From positions 28,964-92,963 of the forward strand of contig NZ_BCZQ01000005.1 in assembly GCF_001598815.1 (NCBI RefSeq): a DNA stretch of 64,000 bases, read 5' to 3'. The stretch comes from Sphingopyxis terrae subsp. terrae NBRC 15098. GTDB taxonomy: Bacteria > Pseudomonadota > Alphaproteobacteria > Sphingomonadales > Sphingomonadaceae. Within the stretch, counting starts at the first letter, position 1; every line of letters begins with the position of its first letter. The notes below the pieces were generated by a model, which made no database searches, had not been told where the DNA came from, and saw nothing but the letters and a program-made list of their open reading frames with translations. Below are positions 20,448 through 29,756 of this stretch, one piece after another. The translations under genes and the position numbers were made by a program.

Positions 20448-20575
20448 TGATACCCCGTCATTTATCGCTTCGGATTGGCGCCGAACCTGACCGGCTTCGC
20501 GGCCAAAGTCCAGCCCCGTTCGGCGCGGATGCCGCCCCCTTGCGCTTCGCGCCCGCGCGGGGCAGAAGCCGCGCG

Positions 20576-21229
20576 ATGCCCGCGCTCCCGCCTCCCGAAT
20601 GGACCGTTTCGCCCGGCCTTGTCGATTATCCCGCCGCGCTTGCCGATATGGAGGCGCGCGCCGCCGCGATCCACGCCGGCACGGCGGGCGAGCGCATCTG
20701 GCTGCTCGAACATCCGCCGCTCTATACCGCCGGGACGAGCGCCGACCCCGCCGAGCTGCTCGACCCGCGTTTTCCGGTCTATGACGCGGGTCGCGGCGGG
20801 CGCTACACCTATCATGGTCCCGGCCAGCGCGTCGGCTATGTCCAGCTCGACCTCGCGCAGCGCGGGCGCGACGTGCGCGCTTATGTCCATGCGCTCGAAG
20901 GCTGGGTGATCGACGCGCTCGCGCGGCTCGGCGTCGCGGCGCGCCGCGCCGAAGGGCGGATCGGCATCTGGACCGACGATCGCGACGGCCGTGAGGCCAA
21001 GATCGGCGCGATCGGCGTCCGCGTCCGGCGCTGGGTCACGCTCCACGGCTTTTCGCTCAACGTCGCGCCCGACATGACGCATTTCGGCGGCATCGTGCCA
21101 TGCGGCATCGCCGAATTTCCGGTGACGAGCCTGGCGGAGCTTGGCCGTCCCGCCGATTTCGCCGCTGTCGACGCCGCGCTCGCCGATGCCCTTCCGGCCT
21201 TTCTCGACAAGATCGCGGCCAGCGATTAG
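20576..21229 (+). CDS. lipB: Octanoyltransferase (lipoate biosynthesis)
   Basis: 217 residues. It transfers octanoyl from acyl carrier protein to lipoyl domains. Motifs are '[20 protein letters not shown]', '[20 protein letters not shown]', the catalytic lysine in '[10 protein letters not shown]' and the catalytic cysteine in '[14 protein letters not shown]'. The frame is open upstream, but the ATG at 20576 gives the family length. It is divergent from the membrane-protein pair and followed by a small lipoprotein gene. Confidence 0.95.
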   Translation: MPALPPPEWTVSPGLVDYPAALADMEARAAAIHAGTAGERIWLLEHPPLYTAGTSADPAELLDPRFPVYDAGRGGRYTYHGPGQRVGYVQLDLAQRGRDVRAYVHALEGWVIDALARLGVAARRAEGRIGIWTDDRDGREAKIGAIGVRVRRWVTLHGFSLNVAPDMTHFGGIVPCGIAEFPVTSLAELGRPADFAAVDAALADALPAFLDKIAASD

Positions 21230-21238
21230 GACCGGCAC

Positions 21239-21568
21239 ATGACGCGGATCATCCTCACCTCGCTCCTCGCCCTGTCGCTCGCCGCCTGCGGAGGCAGCGA
21301 AGGCAGCAAGACCACGACCAAGCTCGACGCGGTCGAAGTCGAACCCGGCACGATCAGCGACTCGATGATCGTCCTCGACGATGCGGCGAGCGACGGCACC
21401 GCGGTCGACAGCAGCGTGCCCGGCAGCGATTCCAAAAAGACCGACAGCAAGGCCGACGACGAAAGCGCCGACAGCAGCAGCAGCGATAGCGCGCCCGCGG
21501 ATCAGAGCGACAATCCCGACGCCGTCCCCGCTCCGGCGGCAAAGAAGGCCCAGGTCGACAGCCAGTAG
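21239..21568 (+). CDS. Small Ser/Asp-rich lipoprotein
   Basis: 109 residues. An N-terminal lipoprotein signal ('TRIILTSLLALSLAACGG') has its lipobox cysteine at about residue 17. The mature part is low-complexity, rich in Ser, Asp and Lys (including an SSSS run) and likely disordered. No family is recognised. It starts nine bases after lipB and may be co-transcribed; no functional link is evident. Confidence 0.7.
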   Translation: MTRIILTSLLALSLAACGGSEGSKTTTKLDAVEVEPGTISDSMIVLDDAASDGTAVDSSVPGSDSKKTDSKADDESADSSSSDSAPADQSDNPDAVPAPAAKKAQVDSQ

Positions 21569-21591
21569 GGCGGTCGCCGCAGTCTCTTCGC

Positions 21592-22224
21592 TCAGCGCAG
21601 CCCCAGCGTCTTGTGCGTCTGCAGCGACAGACGCCAGCGCGGATCGCGCATCACCAGATCGATACAGTGCCGGACATTGTCCGCGGCATTGGCATCGTCG
21701 AGCGGCTGGATCAGCCGGTGCGCGAAATCGAGTTCCGCCAGCCGTTCGACATCGCTCCCCGACTGCGGCCACACCAGCTTGAGTTCGTCGCCGCTCGTCT
21801 GGACCAGCTCGCTGCCCGCCTTGGGGCTGATGCAGATCCAGTCGATCAGCCGCGGCACCGGCAGCGTGCCGTTGCTTTCGATCGCGACGGTGAAGCCCTC
21901 GCCATGCAGCGCCTCGATCAGCGCATCGTCGACCTGCAACATCGGCTCGCCGCCGGTCAGCACGACATAGCGGTCATCTTGCGCCGCCCCCCATGTTTCG
22001 CCAATCCGCTCCGCCAGCGCCGCGGCATCGGCATATTTGCCGCCCAGCGTCCCGTCGGTGCCGACGAAATCGGTATCGCAGAATTTGCAGATCGCCTTGG
22101 CGCGGTCCTGCTCGCGCCCCGTCCACAGGTTGCAGCCCGCAAAGCGGCAGAAGACAGCGCGACGTCCGGCCTGCGCGCCCTCGCCCTGCAGCGTCAGGAA
22201 TATTTCCTTGACCGCATAGGCCAT
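21592..22224 (-). CDS. queE: 7-carboxy-7-deazaguanine synthase
   Basis: 210 residues, a radical-SAM enzyme converting 6-carboxy-tetrahydropterin to CDG in queuosine biosynthesis. The cluster-binding cysteines lie in 'CNLWTGREQDRAKAICKFC', the expanded spacing seen in QueE. Other marks are 'KEIFLTLQGEGAQAGRRAVFCRFAG', 'VVLTGGEPMLQVD' and 'IESNGTLP'. It starts three bases after the queC stop, forming a queC-queE operon. QueD is not in the window. Confidence 0.95.
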   Translation of the reverse strand: MAYAVKEIFLTLQGEGAQAGRRAVFCRFAGCNLWTGREQDRAKAICKFCDTDFVGTDGTLGGKYADAAALAERIGETWGAAQDDRYVVLTGGEPMLQVDDALIEALHGEGFTVAIESNGTLPVPRLIDWICISPKAGSELVQTSGDELKLVWPQSGSDVERLAELDFAHRLIQPLDDANAADNVRHCIDLVMRDPRWRLSLQTHKTLGLR

Positions 22225-22227
22225 GGG

Positions 22228-22920
22228 TCAGGCCTCGACGGCGTAGCGCGTCGGGTCGGCGAGCCCGGCGTCGGCGAAGCCCTTGCGGCGCAGGCGGCAA
22301 CTGTCGCACAGCCCGCAATGCAGCCCCTCGGGCGTCGGGTCGTAACAGGACCAGCTCATCCCCGCATCCATGCCGAGCCGCGCCGCCTCGGCCGCGATGT
22401 CGGCCTTGGTCATATGCTGCAGCGGCGCGTGGATCGTGAAATCGACCCCCTTGTCGCCGTCGCGCGTCGCGAGCTGCGCGAGATGCTGGAAGCCCGCGAT
22501 GAATTCGGGGCGGCAATCGGGATAGCCCGAATAATCGAGCGCGTTGACGCCGATGAAGATGTCCTGCGACCGCCGCGCTTCGGCGAGGCCAAGCGTCAGC
22601 GACAGGAAGATCAGGTTGCGCGCGGGAACATAGGTGACGGGAATATCCTCGCCCACGCCGTCCTTCGGCACATCGATGTCGGCGGTCAGCGCCGACCCGC
22701 CGAAGCGCCGCAGATCGAGCGGCAGCACGATATGCTCGGCCGCGCCCACCGCCGTCGCAATCCGCGCCGCCGAGTCCAGCTCGACGCGGTGCCGCTGGTT
22801 GTAATCGACGGTCAGCGCGACAATCCGCGCCCCCGCCTCGCGCGCCAGTCCTGCGCAAACCATCGAGTCCAGACCGCCCGACAGAAGGACGATCACCGTT
22901 TTTCCGGAAAGATCCTGCAT
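22228..22920 (-). CDS. queC: 7-cyano-7-deazaguanine synthase
   Basis: 230 residues. It converts CDG to preQ0 using ammonia and ATP. The PP-loop SGGLDS lies near the N terminus ('VIVLLSGGLDSMVCAGLA'), followed by 'ALTVDYNQRHRVEL' and 'YVPARNLIFLSLTLGLAEA'. The zinc-binding cysteines are in 'SWSCYDPTPEGLHCGLCDSC', then 'RRKGFADAG'. The ATG at 22920 gives the standard length; an upstream extension is not conserved in style. I saw no preQ1-type riboswitch ahead of it. Confidence 0.95.
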   Translation of the reverse strand: MQDLSGKTVIVLLSGGLDSMVCAGLAREAGARIVALTVDYNQRHRVELDSAARIATAVGAAEHIVLPLDLRRFGGSALTADIDVPKDGVGEDIPVTYVPARNLIFLSLTLGLAEARRSQDIFIGVNALDYSGYPDCRPEFIAGFQHLAQLATRDGDKGVDFTIHAPLQHMTKADIAAEAARLGMDAGMSWSCYDPTPEGLHCGLCDSCRLRRKGFADAGLADPTRYAVEA

Positions 22921-22978
22921 CGCCGCGCGATACGCCCGCGTCGCGCTTCGCGCAAGACCGCGATTTGTGCGGCGCACC

Positions 22979-23016
22979 AAAGAAAATGGGCCGCGCGTCG
23001 TTCGACGGGCGGCCCA
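22979..23016 (-). terminator. Intrinsic terminator on the reverse strand
   Basis: The arms TGGGCCGC (22987-22994) and GCGGCCCA (23009-23016) with an inner CGTCG/CGACG stem form a long hairpin. On the reverse strand it is followed by TTTTCTTT (complement of 22979-22986). It should end the - strand transcript from the secreted-protein gene at 23106-23513 before queC. Confidence 0.75.
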
Positions 23017-23105
23017 GTGCGGCATGAATGCCGTTAGGGAGAAGGACACACATCGGCGTGTCGCAATCGCCCTTCTAGCGAAGGATGGTTAACAAAGGGT
23101 TTGCT

Positions 23106-23513
23106 TCAGCAACCGCCGGCGCGGCGCGCCTCGATCGCCTGCGAGAAGGGCTTGCCGTCGGCGATGCCCTGCGTGTCGATCTGGACGAGCCGGTTCGTTT
23201 CGCTGCGGATCGTGGTGCGGCCATGCCCGGCGCCGGGGCAGGTATAATGCACCGTCACCGATGTCGGCGTATCCTCGATCACATAGCGCGAGCAGGTCGC
23301 GCGCGGATGATAGACCTGGATCAGGCGGCGCGCGTCGCCCAGACATACGGTCTGGAGCACCGCATCCTTGCCGCGCTCACGCAGCTGCCAACTGCCCTTT
23401 TCCAGCCGGTCGAGCATGGCCAGCGTCGGCGCCTGCGCAGGCACCGCGCTCGCCGCTCCGGTCAGGGCAAGCGCCATCGCCGATATGCGAAACATGGGAG
23501 AGAAGATCGTCAT
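23106..23513 (-). CDS. Secreted protein of unknown function (DUF3617-like)
   Basis: About 135 residues. The signal peptide ('ISAMALALTGAASAVPAQ') precedes a small domain with 'LEKGSWQLRERG', paired cysteines and 'VTVHYTCPGAGHGRTTIRSETNRLVQIDTQG'. The layout (Trp-containing first strand, cysteine pairs, 'TIRSETNRLVQI') is like DUF3617 proteins found in sphingomonads, but I cannot confirm it. The ATG at 23513 has GGACAAGG upstream; an inner ATG at 23495 is possible. It stands alone with its own terminator. Confidence 0.7.
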   Translation of the reverse strand: MTIFSPMFRISAMALALTGAASAVPAQAPTLAMLDRLEKGSWQLRERGKDAVLQTVCLGDARRLIQVYHPRATCSRYVIEDTPTSVTVHYTCPGAGHGRTTIRSETNRLVQIDTQGIADGKPFSQAIEARRAGGC

Positions 23514-23638
23514 TTGCACCTTGTCCACCGGCCGTTCCGTGTGGAACGGCAACGACCCCTGCACATCACCTAATCATCAAACCCGCGTATTTCAACCATT
23601 CAGCGCACGCCTGCCTCGCTTCATCGACGGCCCGTGCG

Positions 23639-24553
23639 TCAGTGGCGCGTCGCGATCTCGTCTAGCGGGACGGGGAACAGCCGCGAACAAAAGGCACAAT
23701 CGACCTGGATGATCCCGTCGTCGTCGGCCATTTCCTGCCGTTCGGCTTCGGGAAACTGTGCCAGAACCCGCGCATAATGGTCGATGTTGCAGCGACAGCC
23801 GCGCGACACCGCCACGCCGGGTTCGACGCGCACTTCCTCTTCGTGGAACAGCCGCCACGCCAACGTTTCCAGCGAAGCCGCGGCGTCGGTCAGTTCCTCG
23901 TCCTTCAGCGTCGCCGCAATCGTGCGCGCATGTTCCCATTCGGGATGATCGGCGCGCGCTTCGATCCGGTCGCGCCCGACCTCGCCGTCGGGCAGATGCT
24001 GCAGCAGCAGACCCCCGGCGACGCAGCCCAGCTCCGCGTCGTGCCGCGCGCAAAGCCGGACGAGGCTCGGTATCTGTTCGGACTGCTCGAAATAATGTTC
24101 GGCGGCATCGGCGATCGACGATCCTTCGAGCGGGACGATCCCCTGCCAGCGCTCGCCGCTCACCGCCTGATCGAAGGTGATCGCCAGAAAACCCTCGCCG
24201 AACAGACCGAACAGCGTCGGGTCGGGTCCGACTTCGGCCAGCCGTTCGGCATCGAACTTCAGATAGCCACGCAGCTCACCAGCGCGATAATCGCAGACGA
24301 GCAGATCGACGGGGCCGCCGCCGGTCTGCGCCTGCAGCGTCATCTGGCTTTCATCGTCCTTGAGCGTCGAACCGAGCAGCACGGTCAGCACCAGCGCCTC
24401 GGCGAGCAGCTTTTCCATCACCGGCGGATAGCTGTGCGCCGCCATGATGCGGTTGAGCACCGGCCCCAGCCGCACGAAGCGGCCGCGGACATGCCGCTCG
24501 GCGATGGTGAAGATCAGCGGTTCGTCGAACCAGGTTTCGCGCGTCTCGCTCAC
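23639..24553 (-). CDS. hslO: Redox-regulated chaperone Hsp33
   Basis: 304 residues. Hsp33 is a cytosolic holdase activated by oxidation. The C-terminal zinc redox switch is visible as CRC in '[10 protein letters not shown]' and CAFC in '[10 protein letters not shown]'. The N-terminal domain shows '[20 protein letters not shown]' and '[17 protein letters not shown]'. The start is a GTG at 24553 that overlaps the argF stop (GTGA). It is the third gene of argD-argF-hslO, an arrangement common in alphaproteobacteria. Confidence 0.94.
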   Translation of the reverse strand: MSETRETWFDEPLIFTIAERHVRGRFVRLGPVLNRIMAAHSYPPVMEKLLAEALVLTVLLGSTLKDDESQMTLQAQTGGGPVDLLVCDYRAGELRGYLKFDAERLAEVGPDPTLFGLFGEGFLAITFDQAVSGERWQGIVPLEGSSIADAAEHYFEQSEQIPSLVRLCARHDAELGCVAGGLLLQHLPDGEVGRDRIEARADHPEWEHARTIAATLKDEELTDAAASLETLAWRLFHEEEVRVEPGVAVSRGCRCNIDHYARVLAQFPEAERQEMADDDGIIQVDCAFCSRLFPVPLDEIATRH

Positions 24554-25488
24554 AATTTCCCCAACGCCCACAAAAGAACCGATTTCTGTGCATGGACGCG
24601 GTTTTCCGCCTCGTCCCACACGCGCGACTGCGCGCCGTCGATCACCGCATCGACCACCTCTTCGCCGCGATGCGCGGGCAGGCAGTGGAGGAACAGCGCA
24701 TCGCCCTTCGCCTTGCCCATCAATCGCTCGTCGACCTGATAGGGCGCCATTGCGGCCAGCTTGTTATGCGCATGGTCCTGCCCCATCGACACCCAGGTAT
24801 CGGTGACGACGATGTCGGCGCCCGCCACCGCCTCGGTCGCGTCGCGCACGATATCGATCCGCGCGCCCTGCGCGCGCGCCGCCTCGACGAAGCGCATGTC
24901 GGGGTCATAGCCCTGCGGCACCCCGGCGCGGACGTTGAAACCGAACAGTCCCGCTGCCTCGATCAGCGAGGCGAGTACATTGTTGCCGTCGCCAAGCCAC
25001 GCGAGTTCAAGGCCGGGCAAGGCCTTGCCGCCCTCGACGATCGTCAGCAGGTCGGCGACGATCTGGCAAGGGTGCGACAGGTCGGTCAGCCCGTTGATAA
25101 CGGGGACGCTGGCATATTCGGCCAGCTCCTCGAGCTTTGCATGATCATCGGTGCGGATCATGATCGCATCGACATAGCGCGACAGGACGCGCGCCGTATC
25201 GGCGATCGTTTCGCCGCGGCCGATCTGCATCGACCCCGCTTCCATCACCATCGCGCTGCCGCCGAGCTGGCGGATCGCCATGTCGAACGACGCGCGCGTG
25301 CGGGTCGAATTCTTCTCGAAGATCATCGCCAGCACATGACCCGCAAGCGGCGCGTCGGCGTCGACCCGGCCCTTGGGCCAGGCCGCGCGCGCCGTCTTGC
25401 GGTCGATCGCATCGGCGAGCATCGCCGCGATGGCATCCCCGCCCGCGTCGGACAGGTTCAGGAAATGCCGCAGCGCAGGTGCGCTCAT
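24550..25488 (-). CDS. argF: Ornithine carbamoyltransferase
   Basis: 312 residues. It forms citrulline from ornithine and carbamoyl phosphate in arginine synthesis. The carbamoyl-phosphate motif is STRTR in '[12 protein letters not shown]', followed by '[12 protein letters not shown]' and the ornithine-binding '[13 protein letters not shown]'. The ATG at 25488 overlaps the argD stop (ATGA). The gene lies between argD and hslO. Confidence 0.95.
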   Translation of the reverse strand: MSAPALRHFLNLSDAGGDAIAAMLADAIDRKTARAAWPKGRVDADAPLAGHVLAMIFEKNSTRTRASFDMAIRQLGGSAMVMEAGSMQIGRGETIADTARVLSRYVDAIMIRTDDHAKLEELAEYASVPVINGLTDLSHPCQIVADLLTIVEGGKALPGLELAWLGDGNNVLASLIEAAGLFGFNVRAGVPQGYDPDMRFVEAARAQGARIDIVRDATEAVAGADIVVTDTWVSMGQDHAHNKLAAMAPYQVDERLMGKAKGDALFLHCLPAHRGEEVVDAVIDGAQSRVWDEAENRVHAQKSVLLWALGKL

Positions 25489-26672
25489 GCTTCCGGCGGC
25501 GTGTAGCTCGCCGCCCCCGCCGACAGTTTCTCGATGCATTCGTCGATATGACCCTGCTCGATGTTCAGCGGCGGCAGGATGCGCACGACATTGTCGCCCG
25601 CCGCGACCGTCAGCAGCCCGTGATTGTCGCGCAGATGCGCGACGAAGGCACGGCTGTCGGACTTCATCTTGATGCCGAGCATCAGGCCCATGCCGCGGAT
25701 GCTTTCGAACAGATGATCGTGATTGGGGATAAGCTGTTCGAGCGCGCCGCGCAGCCGCTCGCCCGTCGCCTTGACCTGATCCATGAAGCCATCCTCCAGG
25801 ATCACGTCGAACACCGCCTGCCCCGCCGCCATCGCCAGCGGGTTGCCGCCATAGGTCGATCCATGCGTGCCGATGACCATGCCGCGCGCCGCCTTTTCGG
25901 TGGCAAGGCAGGCGCCGAGCGGGAAGCCGCCGCCGATGCCCTTTGCGGTCGCCATGATGTCGGGCGCGACGCCGAACTGTTCATAGGCATAAAGCGATCC
26001 GGTGCGCGCGACGCCGCACTGCACTTCGTCGAACACCAGCATCAGGTCGCGTTCGTTGCAGATGTCGCGCAGCCCCTGCAGGAAGGGTTGCGACGCCGGG
26101 CGGATGCCGCCTTCGCCCTGCACGGGCTCGAGCAGGAAGCCCGCCGTGCTGTCGTCGACCAGATCGAGCGCGGCGTTGAGGTCGTCGAAGGGCGCATAGG
26201 CAAAGCCCGGAAGCAACGGATCGAAGCCCTTGCGCAGCTTGTCCTGATTGGTCGCCGAGATCGTGCCGAGCGTGCGGCCGTGGAAGGCATTGTTGAAGGT
26301 GATGAGCGTATGCTTGTGCGCGTTGCCGGCGCTCGAATGATAGGCGCGCGCGGTCTTGATCGCGCATTCGACCGCCTCGGCGCCCGAATTGGTGAAGAAC
26401 ACCGTATCGGCGAACGTATTGTCGACCAGCCGCTGCGCAAAGGCTTCGCCCTGCGGGCTGCCATAGAGGTTCGACACATGCATCAGCGTCGCCGCCTGAT
26501 CCTGGATCGCCTTCGTCAGATGCGGATGGCCGTGACCGAGGAGGTTAACCGCGATACCGCTCGCGAAATCGAGATAACGCTCGCCGCGCTCGCCGATCAG
26601 ATAGGCGCCCTCGCCTCGCACCGGACGCACACCGCACCGGGGGTAAACGGGCATCAGCGGCGTGATCGACAT
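25485..26672 (-). CDS. argD: Acetylornithine aminotransferase
   Basis: 395 residues, a class-III PLP-dependent aminotransferase. It transfers an amino group from glutamate to N-acetylglutamate semialdehyde. Markers are '[17 protein letters not shown]', '[12 protein letters not shown]', '[15 protein letters not shown]', '[16 protein letters not shown]' and the PLP lysine in '[15 protein letters not shown]'. The ATG at 26672 fits the family N terminus ('[22 protein letters not shown]'). It is the promoter-proximal gene of argD-argF-hslO. Confidence 0.95.
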   Translation of the reverse strand: MSITPLMPVYPRCGVRPVRGEGAYLIGERGERYLDFASGIAVNLLGHGHPHLTKAIQDQAATLMHVSNLYGSPQGEAFAQRLVDNTFADTVFFTNSGAEAVECAIKTARAYHSSAGNAHKHTLITFNNAFHGRTLGTISATNQDKLRKGFDPLLPGFAYAPFDDLNAALDLVDDSTAGFLLEPVQGEGGIRPASQPFLQGLRDICNERDLMLVFDEVQCGVARTGSLYAYEQFGVAPDIMATAKGIGGGFPLGACLATEKAARGMVIGTHGSTYGGNPLAMAAGQAVFDVILEDGFMDQVKATGERLRGALEQLIPNHDHLFESIRGMGLMLGIKMKSDSRAFVAHLRDNHGLLTVAAGDNVVRILPPLNIEQGHIDECIEKLSAGAASYTPPEA

Positions 26673-26832
26673 ATCGGGCACCTTTCCAAAAAGCCTAAAG
26701 TAAAAAGGCGACCCCAAAGCGGGCCGCCCTTGCACGGGCCGCCCCTATACCGCCGCCGCCAGAGGCGCGTCAACACGGCGCCTGACCCTGTTCTGTTCGA
26801 TGCAACCAAGCCCGTTGATCCGCGTTCGCCCA

Positions 26833-27273
26833 ATGATGCGAAAGATGCCCGCGCTTCTGTTGCTGCCCCTGCTGCTCGCCGCATGCGACGGCATGCCGCG
26901 TGATGCCGGCGGCACCAGCGAACGCATTTCCCGCACCGGCACGATGCGCGTCATCGTGCTTCCCGCGACACCCGACGCCGCGCCCGCGCTCGACCTGCTC
27001 GGTCGCTACGCTGCGGCGCATGGCGCAACCGTCGCGCGCGTCGAGGCGCATGGCGAGCACGCCCTCCACATGCTCGAGGAGGGCGATGTCGATGCGGTGG
27101 TCGGCCATTTCGCCAAGGCCTCGCCGTGGAAGACCGAAATCGCGCTGTCGAAGCCGCTGACGCATGGCGAGCCCGACGATGCCGACATGCCGGTGCTGCG
27201 CATCGCGCGCCGCAATGGAGAAAACGCCCTCGTCCTCGCAACCGACCGCATGGTCGCAGAGGCGCGGCGATGA
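26833..27273 (+). CDS. Short lipoprotein resembling one lobe of a solute-binding protein
   Basis: About 146 residues. A lipoprotein signal ('ALLLLPLLLAACDG') gives a lipobox cysteine. The mature part ('TGTMRVIVLPATPDAAPALDLL', then 'HALHMLEEGDVDAVVGHFAKASPWKTEIALSKPL') follows the layout of family-3 extracellular solute-binding proteins, but only one lobe fits in this length. It overlaps the CDF gene by ATGA, so the two are translationally coupled. Starts at 26833, 26836 and 26845 are all possible. A sensor or metal-binding role is a guess. Confidence 0.7.
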   Translation: MMRKMPALLLLPLLLAACDGMPRDAGGTSERISRTGTMRVIVLPATPDAAPALDLLGRYAAAHGATVARVEAHGEHALHMLEEGDVDAVVGHFAKASPWKTEIALSKPLTHGEPDDADMPVLRIARRNGENALVLATDRMVAEARR

Positions 27274-28193
27274 CCGTCCACGGCGGTATTGCTCCCGCCA
27301 TCGCCGCCGACGTCCGGCGCGGCGAGCGGCTCGAATGGTGGACGCTGTTCTGGATGAGCAGCGTGATCGTGCTGATGTGGCTGACGATGGGCGCCAGCCA
27401 GGCGATGAAATCGGCGGTGATCGAAGATTTTCTGAGCCTGGTGCCCGCGATCGTCTTCCTCCTCGCGGCGCGGTGGGAACGCCGCGATCCGAACCGGCGC
27501 TTTCCCTTCGGCTATCGGCGGGGCAACAGCCTGGCCTTTCTGATCGCGGCGACCGCGCTGCTCTCGGTCGGTGCTTTCCTGTCCTATGAAAGCATCACCA
27601 CGCTCGTCCGCCGCGAACATCCCACCGTCGGCGGCGTCACCCTTTTCGGCCACACGGTCTGGCTCGGCTGGCTGATGATCGCGGCGCTGGTCTATTCGAT
27701 CGTCCCGCCGATCATTCTCGGCCGGATCAAGCAGCCCGTCGCCGAACGCATCAAGGACAAGGTGCTGCACACCGACGCGCTGATGCAAAAGGCCGATTGG
27801 CAGACCGGGCTGGCGGGCATCGCGGGCATCGTCGGCATCGGTCTCGGCTGGTGGTGGGCCGATGCGACGGCGGCGCTGTTCATCGCGCTGTCGATCGTCA
27901 AGGACGCGCTCGGCGCGCTCGATCAGGCGGTCGCCGAACTGCTCGACGGGACGCCGCGCAAGCTGGCCTCGAACGATCTGTCCGACGACGCAGAGGATCT
28001 GATCGCGACGCTGAAGGCCCGCTATGGCGACGTCAGCGTGCGGCTGCGCGAAACGGGGCGCTATATCGATGCCGAGGTCGATTGCCCCTCGCCCGCCGAC
28101 GTGCCGACCGCCGCCGACCTGATGGGCGACGACGCGGCGTGGCGCCTCGCCAGCCTGAGCTTCCGTCCCGAACCGAGCGACCCGCCCGCCTGA
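27270..28193 (+). CDS. Cation diffusion facilitator-type transporter with altered metal site
   Basis: 307 residues with about six transmembrane helices and a C-terminal cytoplasmic domain. The CDF layout is visible in 'RRFPFGYRRGNSLAFLIAATALL' after helix 2 and 'VLHTDALMQKADWQTGLAGI' at helix 5. The usual HxxxD/DxxxD metal ligands look changed: helix 5 reads M-Q-K-A-D where H-x-x-x-D is expected, and helix 2 reads E-D-F-L-S. Metal choice therefore cannot be predicted. It overlaps the upstream lipoprotein gene. The stop abuts the stop of the convergent LLM gene in TGATCA. Confidence 0.85.
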   Translation: MTVHGGIAPAIAADVRRGERLEWWTLFWMSSVIVLMWLTMGASQAMKSAVIEDFLSLVPAIVFLLAARWERRDPNRRFPFGYRRGNSLAFLIAATALLSVGAFLSYESITTLVRREHPTVGGVTLFGHTVWLGWLMIAALVYSIVPPIILGRIKQPVAERIKDKVLHTDALMQKADWQTGLAGIAGIVGIGLGWWWADATAALFIALSIVKDALGALDQAVAELLDGTPRKLASNDLSDDAEDLIATLKARYGDVSVRLRETGRYIDAEVDCPSPADVPTAADLMGDDAAWRLASLSFRPEPSDPPA

Positions 28194-29180
28194 TCAGAGG
28201 CGCTTCGCCGCCTCGATCGCGATGGCAAGCGAACGCTTGCGCGCGCCATGGTCGTACATCGACGACGCGACGATCACCTCGTCGACGCCGGTGCGAGCGG
28301 CAAAGCCCTGCAGGCCCGCGGCGATGTCATCGACCGTTCCGACCGCCGAACATTGCAGCACATGGTCGAGGATCGCGCGCGCATTGGGCGGCAGGCTGTC
28401 CTTGTAACCCGCCAGCGGCGGCTTCATCTTGCCCGGATTGCCGGTGCGCAGCGCGACGAACGCCTGCTGCTGTGACGAGGCGAGCAATTCGGCCTCCTCG
28501 CGCGTGTCGGCGGCGAAGACATTGAACGCAGCGGCAGCGTAAGGCTCGGCCAGCTGCTCCGACGGGCGGAACTGGCGGCGATAGATGTCGAGCGCCTCGT
28601 CGAGCGCATCGGGCGCGAAATGGCTGGCAAAGGCATAGGGCAGCCCGAGCATCGCCGCGAGCTGCGCGCCGAACAGGCTCGACCCCAGGATCCACAGCGG
28701 CACCTTCGTCCCCTCGCCCGGCACCGCGCGGATACCCAGCCGGTCGTCCCCGGCAAGAAAGGCCTGCAATTCGACGACATCCTGCGGAAACTGGCGCTCG
28801 TCGCTCGCCAGATTGCGGCGCAGCGCCTGCGCGACGCGCCCGTCAGACCCCGGTGCACGGCCGAGGCCAAGGTCGATACGGCCGGGAAACAGCGCCTCCA
28901 GCGTCCCGAACTGTTCGGCGATCACCATCGGCGCATGATTGGGCAGCATGATCCCGCCGGCGCCGATCCGGATGGTCGACGTCGCCTGCCCGATATGCGC
29001 GAGCACCACCGACGTCGCCGCGCTCGCGATCCCCGCCATCCCGTGATGCTCGGCCACCCAGTAGCGCGCATAGCCGAGCGCTTCGGCATGGCGGGCGAGA
29101 TCGGCGGCATTGGCGAGCGACTGGGCGATCGTGCCCGTGTCGGTGACGGGGACGAGATCGAGGAAGGACAGTTTCAGCAT
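28194..29180 (-). CDS. LLM-class flavin-dependent oxidoreductase
   Basis: 328 residues of the luciferase-like monooxygenase superfamily, MsnO8-type. Markers are the N-terminal 'LSFLDLVPV', '[33 protein letters not shown]', '[42 protein letters not shown]' split over conserved strands, and '[16 protein letters not shown]' near the end. These enzymes use reduced FMN to oxidise diverse substrates, here unknown. It ends against the CDF gene in a shared TGATCA stop. Confidence 0.88.
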   Translation of the reverse strand: MLKLSFLDLVPVTDTGTIAQSLANAADLARHAEALGYARYWVAEHHGMAGIASAATSVVLAHIGQATSTIRIGAGGIMLPNHAPMVIAEQFGTLEALFPGRIDLGLGRAPGSDGRVAQALRRNLASDERQFPQDVVELQAFLAGDDRLGIRAVPGEGTKVPLWILGSSLFGAQLAAMLGLPYAFASHFAPDALDEALDIYRRQFRPSEQLAEPYAAAAFNVFAADTREEAELLASSQQQAFVALRTGNPGKMKPPLAGYKDSLPPNARAILDHVLQCSAVGTVDDIAAGLQGFAARTGVDEVIVASSMYDHGARKRSLAIAIEAAKRL

Positions 29181-29229
29181 GAAACCGATATGCGGTGGCG
29201 GACGATGCAGTTCAAGGCGTTACCCTCGA

Positions 29230-29682
29230 TCAAGCCCGCTCGTCCTTCGGCGAATCCATCAGTACATAGGTGGTGATCGAATGGACCTGCGGCAGCACGC
29301 CGAGCACTTCGGTATGGAAATGCTTGTACGCCGCTAGATCCTGCGTCTCTACGCGCAGCAGATATTCGATCGTCCCGGTAATATTATGGCATTCGCGCAC
29401 TTCGGGTGCGAGCGCCATCGCCGCTTCGAAATCGCCCTGCGACTTCTTCGTGTGCGACGACAGGCCGACGGTCACATAGGCCAGAAAGGTCAGCCCCAGC
29501 TTCGCCGGATCGACCACCGCGCGATAGCCCTTGATGACCCCGCTGCGCTCAAGTTCCTGCACGCGGCGTAGACACGCCGAGGGCGACAGGCCGACGCGGT
29601 CAGCGAGCTCGATATTGGAGATTCGCCCCTCGCTCGCAAGTTCGCGCAATATCTTGCGGTCTATCTGATCCAATCCAGCCAT
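29230..29682 (-). CDS. Lrp/AsnC-family transcriptional regulator
   Basis: 150 residues. An N-terminal helix-turn-helix ('LDQIDRKILRELASEGRISNIELADRVGLSPSACLRRV') is joined to a C-terminal RAM ligand-binding domain ('GTIEYLLRVETQDLAAY', 'VHSITTYVLMDS'). Lrp-type proteins sense amino acids. It is divergent from a LysE exporter, which suggests that it controls amino-acid export. A perfect 18-bp palindrome covers its start codon, so it likely represses itself. The ATG at 29682 is chosen over an upstream TTG. Confidence 0.93.
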   Translation of the reverse strand: MAGLDQIDRKILRELASEGRISNIELADRVGLSPSACLRRVQELERSGVIKGYRAVVDPAKLGLTFLAYVTVGLSSHTKKSQGDFEAAMALAPEVRECHNITGTIEYLLRVETQDLAAYKHFHTEVLGVLPQVHSITTYVLMDSPKDERA

Positions 29683-29698
29683 AAGTTGCAAAACTTAT
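29681..29698. promoter_or_regulatory. Palindromic operator at the lrp-lysE divergent promoter
   Basis: ATAAGTTGCAAAACTTAT is a perfect inverted repeat, ATAAGTT-gcaa-AACTTAT. It overlaps the start codon of the Lrp gene and lies about 60 bases from the LysE start. A related element (AATTTGCAACC) follows. It is the best candidate for an Lrp site. Confidence 0.6.
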
Positions 29699-29756
29699 CG
29701 CATCGGCGCCCAAATTTGCAACCCGTCGCGAGAGCATCGCCATTATATTGCGCGGC

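Noticed and set aside
22921..23105. Possible preQ1 riboswitch ahead of queC
   Set aside because: The only structure seen is a GC-rich hairpin with a T-run on the - strand, which is a terminator for the upstream gene.
26720..26744. Direct repeat CGGGCCGCCC with a 5-base spacer upstream of argD
   Set aside because: Short, GC-rich and within normal chance for this composition. No related element was seen elsewhere in the window.
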